Assembly: GCA_958510875.1 (NCBI GenBank)
Contig: OY294068.1
Span: forward strand, 31,104,297-31,168,296
Reading direction: 5' to 3'
From: Endomychus coccineus
Lineage: Eukaryota > Arthropoda > Insecta > Coleoptera > Endomychidae
Length of the DNA stretch: 64,000 nt
Shown here: piece after piece, positions 23,901-35,900 of the stretch
Numbering within the stretch: the stretch's first letter is position 1
How the letters are laid out: each line of letters starts with the position of its first letter
Program-made: the position numbers and the translations under genes
Notes under the pieces: generated by a model
Database searches by the model: none
What the model was told of the DNA's origin: nothing
Seen by the model: the letters and a program-made list of their open reading frames with translations, nothing else

Positions 23901-26900
23901 AACGGCCCCGAATTAACAAGATCGAGGTAAAAAGTATAAACTCTAACTGACGCGTAGCGAGCTCCTCGAGGCATATGTCAAAATGATTACGTTCGTAGCT
24001 AATTACATAGGACGTCTGGAGTTCATGCAATTGTGTTTTTATACAATTCGAACTTTCTAATTTCGATAGGTCACGTGAAAATCCCGGAGTCTAAAGCGCT
24101 AGAGACTTCTGAGTGTTATAACATTCGTATAAAATTGCGAAATTTCTCACTTTTAGAAACTTCAAATTAATTAATTTGACACAAGTTTTGATAACGTAAA
24201 GTAAGACACACGTTTTAGATTCCACAACCACCCTTGACCAAGATAATTTTTGATATTCCGGTATAATATGTTACGTATAAGTCTAGAAATAGCAACCTGG
24301 GAAGAATGAGGGATGTAGAGAGCTTAGAGTAATATTTAGTCCTATAGACTACGTCCCGGCGAAATCATACTGTCCGATTAGCCTAACGTCTTTTCTGCTA
24401 AAGCAGTTAGAAAAATTATTCGAAAGAATAAATCGGGAGACTGCCCTTTATAAGAACTAGGGATGCACCAAAGCTTCGTTTTGCTTGAGTATTCGGCTAA
24501 TTTTCAACTATTTGATATTGGGCCGACGCAGAAGTACACTAACTAAATAAATCAAAACATTCCTGTTCAGACTTGTAAGGTGTTTGGTGTTAGGCTGCTG
24601 GCGATCTATGGTCTGTCTGTAGTCTTCATATTTTAGTTGATTCTCTGACCTCATAGGCGGCGTTCAGTTATTACTGGTGAATTATGAGTAAAAAAACGAG
24701 TGAGATTTGGGACTTCTACGAATTAGTTGATGATGAGAAACTTGTCAAGTGTAAAACATGTGAACAAATATTCCGGGGTGGGTCTGGAAAAAAGGCGTGT
24801 ACAATATCTATGATCAATCATGTTTAACGCAAACATGGCGATGATGAGCATATCTGAAAATATGTAAATCTATAAATAATGAAACGGAAAGGATAGCAAA
24901 CATTACAAGAAGAAATATGATATATATGACAAAAACGCAATATCTTTAAATTACGAGATAGGTGAAATGATCACATTGGATCTTGGTTTTCTATTCTGCG
25001 CCAAGAGCAAATTTACATCCCAGCAGCTCCTCATAATCTACAAAGCACAAATTCGACCTGCCCTGGAGTACTGTTCACATGTTACGCTGAATCTATTGAA
25101 TTCTATCCAGGAGAGAGCTATTCGTTTGATCCATGATGTCACACTTACGAGTTCATTGACCTCTCTAGAACATCGTAGAAAGGTGGGAGATCTCTCCCTT
25201 TTCTATAGCTATTTACACAGTCGGTGTTCATCAGAAATATCGTATGTTGTTCCAACACAAGAGACTCCGGATATGCGGACTCCATTGTCAAGCTCGAGAC
25301 CTGGCGAACTTCTTCCTACCAGACTTAATTTTTCTATCGAACAGCGAAGTTGTAGAACTATTTACCTAGGTCTTTCCCTATGCCTATAACCCCCAACTTA
25401 TCAAATTATCAAGAAAAATTCTAATCTCTCCCAACATTCCACCGCAGGGCCTGGTAGCTCAGTGGGAGAAGAATCGATCTTCTAATCACTGTGGCTGCTG
25501 GTCGCGGGTTCGAATCCTGCGACTGCGGAATGTTTCCGATGGCCCGACACAGTGGTGCGGCAAAATACAATGGGCTGTCAAGCCCAAGTGTCATCGAGAC
25601 TGCCCTGGTTGCAGGATCGAGCCTACGACACGAGGTGGAGTGTTTAGTGGGTATATCTGAGGTGATTAAGTTCGGGACTCAGGAACTCTCACACTACCTT
25701 ATGGGATGTTACAGGACCATAAGGTGCCCATAAAGGGTTTCAACCACCTCCCAACAAAAAAAAAACATTTCACCGCTGGCTCACATGATGTTCTCTGAAC
25801 ATTATAGGTTTCCCTCTCATGTAGTCAAAGTATAAAAAAAACAGTATGCCATATTCAGTGGATAAGGGTGCTAAAGGCTGATTTCCCCGAAATATTTTTC
25901 TGGCTTCGGCCTTGCTGAGTTCTATCCTTTTTCATTTGTAAAATGGCTTAGCTGATTATTACAAACTTAAGATTAACGTTTTTTTTTGAAAACTGGTTTT
26001 CGCTATGCAGCAGATTGTAGAAAATTTTGTTTTCATTGATTATAATCCGAATAATTTCCAAGATTGAAGCTATTGGGCGCTCATGAAATATTTATGTTGC
26101 TATTATGTTACAACAGCATACTGTTCATATGTAAATGTAAATCAAAATAATTAGGCAAAGTAATATTTTATGAGCACCCAATAGTTTTATTCCCACAATG
26201 TTGATAATTATTCTGAACATAAATAATATTTGGAACTTCAAACTTCCAAATTACAACCAATGGTTTAACAAACGTAGTAACATTCCACATGATATCACAA
26301 AGTAACAGATAAATCAATTTAATTTCTGTATACACCTTTTTCTGTATTTCAATGTTTTCTTCAGGTTTTTTGTAGTTAGGTATTATTTTACTCTTCGCGA
26401 CAAAGTCAAGCTATTTATAAAATCGTTAAAAAAAGTCCTACAGCAAAAATTCCTGAACATAGTATTTTTCATCCAATTTTAAGCATTTTTGAAAAAATTC
26501 GCCAGTTTGTCGGGATGTCGTCATGATTTGTTTGTCAACACGATAACTCAAAAACGAAAGGTCCTATCATATTCAAATTTTGACAAAAAATCGTTTGCTG
26601 CTCGGTGGCGAACCCTAAATTTAAAAAAACATAACTCCCAAAGTAAGTATACTTTGAATCGATTCAAAACTTTTACACTAATTTTAAGTTAATTTAAAAC
26701 TGCTTCCATCGAAATTCGAACAATCGTTCAACAACATCAAAAACAAATTATTGAAGTTAACTTAAATTTACATCGTTTTTTAACAGTTTATAAACAACGG
26801 CGTTGTGGTCTAGGGGCTAGGATAACGGCCCGGCCCTCGCTCAGTACTCATGTTCGATTCCCAGAAACGGAAATTTTATTTTTGGTATCTTTTTTTCAAA

Positions 26901-29900
26901 AACATCAATTTGAATGATATTTAGTTGTGTGAAGATAATGAAAATAGTATATTGTACAACAAGTGAGAAATATGTCGTTTTCTCACGAATTGTACATTGT
27001 ACTTTTTTCTACTGATGCTATACAATGTGCCACTTCTCTCATCGCTTTCATACGTTCAAAATGAAAGATTTCTCACGCAGTGAGAAATATCCGCCAATAC
27101 AGTGAGATATAATTTCTCACAGTGAGAAATAATTTCTCACTCTTATCACGATAACCCAAGTCAGTCATGAATTGTTACATGTCAGATTGATATGACACGT
27201 TCTCCACGTTGACAACGCTACGCCGACGATTCGCGTGCAATATCCAAGTAGCCCATTGTTGGCGTTTTGACACTAACTTGAGATTTAGAGAGCATGTCTC
27301 ATATGTTGTGAAAAAAGCCTATCTTGCACTTAAATTGATGTACTCAAACTACCATATTATTAACTTCAAAATGCGAAAAAAACTTTGTGAGTGTTTAGTA
27401 ATTCCACTACTTCATTATTGCAATGTGGTATATTTCCCCTGTTTGGACAAACTATGCAAGTATCGTTTGCAGAAGATTGTTAATTCATGTGCTCGATTTG
27501 TATTCGGTTTTGCAAAGTTTGACCACATCTCACATAAGACAAAGGAGCTCAGATGGCTTAGGGTTGACCAGTTATACAGTTACCACTTCTCAATGTTTGT
27601 TTGTAAATTGTTGTCTACCTCGTCACCACTTTACTTGAGACAGAAGCTTACTTTTAGACAGGATGTGCATGATCTTCATTTGAGACATGTAAATACACTT
27701 TCCTTGCCTAGATTTCGTTCTTCCATGTTTCGTAGATCTTTTTCGTACAATGCGCCGGTAATATTTAATAAGTACTGTTTACAGCAGGAAAACTTGTCAG
27801 TGAAGAGCTTTCGTTTGAGGCTTAGAGACAGAATTTTTTCGGAGGGCTGGAGAGTGTGTTCTCATTGCTCGTCATCATACTGGATCGTCATTTTCTTTCT
27901 TGTTTGTATTAATTTAATTCAGGCTTAGGTTTAGAATTTGTATGTATTATTTTGCTCGTCTGGGGGGTCAAGTTGAGTAGCTTATGCTAGATCTTCGCCT
28001 CCCATTAGAGTATTTCTATTCCCAATAAAGTTATATTATTATTATTATTATTATTATTTGTTATAATATAAACAGTTCAGATTCATTAAATATTGAATAT
28101 AATGGAATACGAAGATTTGGAGTCGGAAAATACACCTCCAGAAATTATTCAGAAAGCAATAGATGTTTGCAATAATTTGCTACCAAGCACATGAAGAAAA
28201 AAATATGAAATCGCTTACAGAAACTTTATGGACTGGAAAATGAAAGCCAAGATAAATTCTTGTTCCGAAAATACCTTGTTAGTTTATTTTGAAGAGTTGT
28301 CAAGAAGATTGAAATCATCAACATTATGGTCTCAGTACTCGATGCTAAGGAGTACCTTAATGATTAAAAACTGTGTTGATATATCAAAATACGTAAAACT
28401 ACGTGCATTTTTAAAACGCAAATCTGAAAAATATGTTCCAAAACAGTCAAAAACATTAACTTCTGAAAAAATTCAACAATTTTTAAAAGATGCACCTGAT
28501 GAAAAGTATTTGCTGATAAAGGTATGAATTGAAAATTTTTAAATTGTTATCGGAAAATGAATGTTTGGTTTTGATTTCAGGCTGCTTTAGCTATTGGCCT
28601 TACAGGGGCATGCCGTTGTGACGAACTTCGAAAATTAAAAATTGATGACATGGAAGATCTTAATTCGGCCCTTTTAATAAAATTACCCGATACTGAAACC
28701 AAGAATCCTAGAAATTTCACAGTCACAGGAGAATTCTACCAAATTTACAAAAAATATGTGAAGCTTCGACCATGCACAAATGAAACACGTTTTTTTTTTA
28801 ATTACAAAAATAGCAAATGTACGAAACAGTCTGTGGGGATACATAAATTTGGCACCATGGCGAAAGAAATAGCGAAATTTTTGCAATTACCGAACCCTGA
28901 ATTATATACTGGCCACTGTTTTCGAAGGTCATCTGCGACTATTTTAGTTAATGCAGGTGCAGATCTTTTAACTTTAAAACGCCATGGGGGTTGGAAATCC
29001 AGCAATGTTGCTGAATCTTATATCGACAACTCCATAGCTAACAAAATGAAAATTTCAAAAAGTATAGTAGAATCCATTCAGCCTCCAGTCCATTAGAACC
29101 TGAACACAACAATGCTGTGGAAGCTCAGTACGTTTCCCCATCAACTTCAACTTCGACCGCAGCTAATATTTCAATTACCGAAAACATGTTGAAACAAAAC
29201 AACCTACCAGGAATTACTTTAAAAAATAGTTCAAATATAATTGTTAATTACTATTTTAAATAAAATATAAAAATGAGTTAATGACATAAAAGTATTATTG
29301 TATATGTATTTTAATTTTCAATACTTGAAAACAACGCATCCGTAGAAAAAGTATTTATTTCATTATCCTTACACAAATGCGAAGATTTTCTTACAGAATG
29401 TAAAACAATTTAAAAAAAATATAAATGTCGGTAACCAAATTAAATGATTTGCGAAAAGTAACTTTGCTACATAAACTAGTTATCTATTCTCCGAGCGGGA
29501 ACAAATTTCTAGTTCATAAAACAGTTAGTTTAAGTTGCAGTTGTTTAATCGATAGGCATTTTGATGTAGCTCCTGCTTGCCTAAATCAACTTGTAAAGGT
29601 AAAGTATTCGGTTAAATCGTGATTTTCATTAGTCGGCAGAATTTTTATAGTACAACATTTTATATGGAAATGGACATTTGCGGCTTTACAATTGGACGGA
29701 ATTACGAGGGCAATGTGAAAAGTCCCTGAAAAATGAAACAGGAAATGATTTATTTGGTCAAAACTTATTTTATTTCTCATCATAATCTCTTTGTAGCCCG
29801 ATACACGTCGTTCAACGTTTTCCTAATTTTTCGATCCCTTCCGAATAATACGATTTCGGCAATCCTTCAAAATAGGCGTGACGAACCAATTCGTAGCGCA

Positions 29901-32900
29901 ATTCATGCAATTTTGCCATTACGGCTGCGGTCCTGTGCGTGGGTGCGTTGTCCTGGTGGTAGAGCACTTCTTTTCTTTGCCAAATGTGACCAGTTTCGAT
30001 TCAAATCAGCTCTGCATAATATACGCCAGTGATCGTTTTGCCCTTTTCAAGGTAATCGACAAGGACGATACCGTGTGCATCCCAAAAAACAGTCGCCATG
30101 ACTTTGGACTTTTTCGGCTTCGATTCGCCATAGAAGTCCACTGTTTCGACTGTAATTTGCTCTCTGGTGTATTGTGGTCCTACTACCACAACAAAAATCG
30201 GTAAACCACTTGTGTATCGTTCCAATCGATGGTGAGGAGTCCCCATAATGTTTACCAAGCGTACTTTGCGTAATTTTTTTCAACGCAATGTTTAATCAAG
30301 ACGCTAAATTCACTTTCTTCCATGGTTACAAAAATCTTCAAGGTTGCTTTCTTTCGATGATTGTGGCGCCATCTGTACTATTTTTCAGGGCCTTTTCACC
30401 TTGCCCTCGTATGTAGATTTCACTTTTACTAAAATAAGTTTTTTTTCACCGATGTTTACGTAAATTCTATGTACTCACCTGGGAATAGATGTCGATATCC
30501 TTGTAGGGGTTGACGGCAACTAGAATAGAACCAGTGTATGTCTAATGAAAAGTTAAGGAAAACAATACATTTTGATTAAATCAATTAAGAGACTCAACGC
30601 GATGATTGGACATTGGGTCATCGAACCAGTATTCATTTCATTTTGTCACCTGTACCAGACAGCTTTGTTGTGCACTCATTTTTCCCAATAAATATACTAT
30701 TTCCGTTGCTTGTATGTAGTTTTCACATTATTCATGAATGCCTTGTCTCGCGTGTTCGCATGTACATGTTGGTTGGTTGTTGTTTTAATTAAATTAAACA
30801 AATAATCATTAAAAAAGGTATAAATAAACGTACGTGTGTAAAAAAAGTGAGTTCTGTTATGAAACTTTGAAAGAAATAATTGGCAAAGCAATGGAAAAAA
30901 AATTATTTTGAAGAAATTGAAATTCTACGAGAAGAGATTGGTAATCAAACATTTATTCAAGAAAAAAAAGCCAAAAAGGATACCACATAATGAATCTGTT
31001 ATTTCACATTGACAACCTCGAAAAATAAAAAAAACTAGTGGTAATGATAAAACTATAAGAATTAATAACTATAATAAAATAATTGGCTCGGCAACATATA
31101 AAAAAATTATTGTATTATTATTTAAAAAAATATATGGTGGACCAGCTTGACAGTCAAGCTAGTCCAGCCCATCCAAAAACGATATTTGATATAGATCGAT
31201 AGAAAACTGTTATTGTAATAAAATACGCAAAAAAAAACATCGCGTTATCTCGACAAATAAATATAGGGATGAGCTACTTTGACAGTCAAGCTAGCACACC
31301 CCAATAAATACAGTATTTTCTATTTGAAATCCATAGGAAACTATTTATTGCAATTAGTTACAAAATAACATATGCAAATATTAACATATTTATTTATAAG
31401 GTGGCGGTGTGCTGGCTGCCTTAACCTAGCACAACGCAAGAAATACATTTTCGCGATTGATTCGTAGCTCATTATATAATCAATATCTTCATGATAGAGT
31501 ATATTAATAGCTAATTTATACAAAAAAATATTGTTCTTGTAAGTTTTCTAAAGAATATGGGCTGGTCTGTCTATCTATCTATCTGTTATGGTTAAAATAA
31601 AATGGAGGAGTCACATTGAATATTGATTCGTAGCTCACTATATAATCAATATCTTCATGATAGAGTATATTAATAGCAAATTTATATTCAAAAAATATTT
31701 TTCAAGTAAGTTTTCTAAAGAATATAGGCTGGTCTGTATCTATCTACCTATTATGGTTAAAATAAAATGGAGGAGTCACATTGAATATTGATTCGTAGCT
31801 CACTATATAATCAATATCTTCATGATAGAGTATATTAATAGCAAATTTATATTCAAAAAATATTTTTCAAGTAAGTTTTCTAAAGAATATAGGCTGGTCT
31901 GTATCTATCTACCTATTATGGTTAAAATAAAATGGAGGAGTCACATTGAATATTGATTCGTAGCTCACTATATAATCAATATCTTCATGATAGAGTATAT
32001 TAATAGCAAATTTATATTCAAAAAATATTTTTCTCGTAAGTTTTCTAAAGAATATGGGCTGGTCTGTCTATCTATCTACCTATTATGGTTAAAATAAAAT
32101 GGAGGAGTCACATTGAATATTGATTCGTAGCTCACTATATTTTATAATCAATATCTTTATGATACGAGTATATTAATAGCAAATTTATATTCAAAAAATA
32201 TTTTTCTCGTAAGTTTTCTAAAGAATATGGGCTGGTCTGTCTATCTATCTACCTATTATGGTTAAAATAAAATGGAGGAGTCACATTGAATATTGATTCG
32301 TAGCTCACTATATTTTATAATCAATATCTTTATGATACGAGTATATTAATAGCAAATTTATATCCAAAAAATATTTTTTTCGTAAGTTTTCTAAAGAATA
32401 TGGGCTGGTCTGTTTATGTATCTATCTATTATGGTTAAAATAAAATGGAGGAGTCACATTGGATATTGATTCGTAGCTCACTATATTTTATAATCAATAT
32501 CTTTATGATACGAGTATATTAATAGCAAATTTATATCCAAAAAATATTTTTTTCGTAAGTTTTCTAAAGAATATGGGCTGGTCTGTTTATGTATCTATCT
32601 ATTATGGTTAAAATAAAATGGAGGAGTCACATTGAATATTGATTCGTAGCTCACTATATTTTATAATCAATATCTTTATGATACGAGTATATTAATAGCA
32701 AATTTATATCCAAAAAATATTTTTCTCGTAAGTTTTCTAAAGAATATGGGCTGGTCTGTTTATGTATCTATCTATTATGGTTAAAATAAAATGCAGGAGT
32801 CACATTGAATATTGATTCGTAGCTCACTATATTTTATAATCAATATCTTCATGATAGAGTATATTAATAGCAAATTTATATTCAAAAAATATTTTTCTCG

Positions 32901-35900
32901 TAAGTTTTCTAAAGAATATGGGCTGGTCTGTCTATCTATCTACCTATTATGGTTAAAATAAAATGGAGGAGTCACATTGAATATTGATTCGTAGCTCACT
33001 ATATTTTATAATCAATATCTTTATGATACGAGTATATTAATAGCAAATTTATATCCAAAAAATATTTTTTTCGTAAGTTTTCTAAAGAATATGGGCTGGT
33101 CTGTTTATGTATCTATCTATTATGGTTAAAATAAAATGGAGGAGTCACATTGGATATTGATTCGTAGCTCACTATATTTTATAATCAATATCTTTATGAT
33201 ACGAGTATATTAATAGCAAATTTATATCCAAAAAATATTTTTTTTGTAAGTTTTCTAAAGAATATGGGCTGGTCTGTTTATGTATCTATCTATTATGGTT
33301 AAAATAAAATGGAGGAGTCACATTGAATATTGATTCGTAGCTCACTATATTTTATAATCAATATCTTTATGATACGAGTATATTAATAGCAAATTTATAT
33401 CCAAAAAATATTTTTCTCGTAAGTTTTCTAAAGAATATGGGCTGGTCTGTCTATCTATCTACCTATTATGGTTAAAATAAAATGGAGGAGTCACATTGAA
33501 TATTGATTCGTAGCTCACTATATTTTATAATCAATATCTTTATGATACGAGTATATTAATAGCAAATTTATATCAAAAAAATATTTTTTTCGTAAGTTTT
33601 CTAAAGAATATGGGCTGGTCTGTTTATGTATCTATCTATTATGGTTGAAATAAAATGGAGGAGTCACATTGGATATTGATTCGTAGCTCACTATATAATC
33701 AATATCTTTATGATAGAGTATATTAATAGCAAATTTATATTCAAAAAATATTGTTCTCGTAAGTTTTCTAAATAATATGGGCTGGTCTGTCTATCTATCT
33801 ATCTATTATGGTTAAAATAAAATGGAGGAGTAACATTGAATATTGATTCGTAGCTCACTATATAATCTATATCTTTATGATAGAGTATATGAATAGCAAA
33901 TTTATATTCAAAAAATATTTTTCTCGTAAGTTTTCTAAAGAATATGGGCTGGTCTGTCTATCTATCTATCTATTATGGTTAAAATAAAATGGAGGAGTCA
34001 CATTGAATAAATGAATTGAGAAGTTGTTGATTCATTTAGTTAAAAATATAGTAGCACAAGAACTGAGGGATATTTACATTTACGGAAACGAAGTTTGATT
34101 TCATCCCCACAGTAAAAGTAAATTTTAGTATTGGACATTTAATTTAATGACTGAAAAGCTTTGGTTACAATGTGAAAAAATGTTGGTACTTAATTTTTTT
34201 TCCTGGGGCGTTTCAAAATACACCCACTCATTTTATAAAATAACTAGCAAAATGTGAACTAAAAATAAGTCAACGAAGATTTCATAATCCGACAGTGGCA
34301 CTTCATAAATGACTAAAAATCACATGATATTTATTCAACTGTACCAAGATAAAATATTTATAAACACGATAAGATATATAATCAATTTGATTTTGACTTT
34401 CACCAAAACATAATATTTTCACAAATATTTTAGTCATACATTCAAACAAATATAACAATGATCAAATTTTGAAATCTGATAAAGGATTTCGGTTGAAACT
34501 GTAAAATGTTAAGAGTAAATTTATATGGCAACTTAAAATTCTCAAAGACTTTTGTCGGCACCAGCACAACAAGTTTACAAAATGTAAATAGGATGGTGTT
34601 TAATTGAACCAGTCGTTTGAAAAACGACATAAGTCAATATTCTGCAATATCCACTTTTTAACACGAAACACCTTTAAATTGAACAAGTGGTCATTATCTT
34701 ATTAACTCTTGCAAAAGCTGCATAAATCAAGTAACAAAACCTTTGAATAATTAATCTTTTGGATATTTAAACAATTATAATTAATACAGATAAAAACAAT
34801 AAATTTTACTTTGTTAAATATGACTTTATTTAAAAGAGATTTGATTGCCATTTCGAACTTTACAGTTCATTATCAAAACATACAATGAGAAAACACTGAA
34901 ACATCATAGTATTTATACGAAATTGATGATGAACTGAATCGATTCTAAGAATTAATGGTACACATAGCTACTAAGTTTAATTGTGTTGAGATAGTAATCG
35001 GCGAGGGATTAAACTGTCGGTAATTACATTCTAATGATTGTATTACGTGGAATTCAACAGGGGGAACAAAGTGGAATTTCATAAATCTAGTTGCTCGTTA
35101 AGTAGATTGGTCTGAAAGCATTTAACTTTTTTTCTTAAGGATTTTCGACATTTTATCAGATATCGGCCCAAAGTACGTCAAGGTAACATATTTTTTCTCA
35201 GTGTTTTGTTGCACGTTGGGATAAATTTGATTAATAGCTAATTTCAAAGATTTTCTCTTGATTAAATTATTTATTAACGATACAGAATAGCCGTTGTCTT
35301 ACTCAGTCAAAAGCGCTGGTTTTTCCAATGGTATGGAAAAGACTCTATGCATCATAGATTGGAACGCTGCTTATTTATGTGTAAATGGATGAATTGTGAC
35401 TGCAGGTATTGTTACATCCGTATAAGTAGGTTTTCTATAGATGTCAAAAGAAATTTTGTCATTTTGTTTTATTAATTTTAGGTCCAAAAAATTGATTGTT
35501 GAATTATTTTCAGTTTCTATTTTCGGGGTGAATGCGCTAAGCTGTAAGTTCATCGGTATTCCCTTTAAATTTGTTATACGTAGATGACATTATAGCATGT
35601 TTTACAGGTGACACAGATGAACTTACATCATTTTTATCTGTAAAAATGGAATCTCACAAAGTAACAGACAGATCCATTCAAACATTATTAATTGTTGCTG
35701 GAAACATTTTGCATTTGTATTTTAGATATTGTAAATACGCAATTTAATCTACTTATTTAGTTATTTATTTTTTGTCACTCCTGTTCATGTTTTACTGACC
35801 TAAGTCGTTTTTGGACCGAGCGATACAATTAAATAACAGATAGAAATATGTGCCTAAGAACGATGTTACAATGCTAGTTACCATAGCCATGAAATGAATT

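Noticed and set aside
25491..25733. 80-codon ORF at 25491-25733
   Set aside because: It lies wholly inside the tRNA-derived SINE; the frame overlaps box B and has no protein-like motif.
26801..26870. A functional tRNA gene (tRNA-Glu-like boxes)
   Set aside because: Box A and B are present, but the acceptor arms do not pair and the segment recurs within a longer dispersed repeat.
31457..34008. CRISPR-like array
   Set aside because: The units are contiguous 163-173 bp tandem repeats without unique spacers, in a eukaryotic intron.
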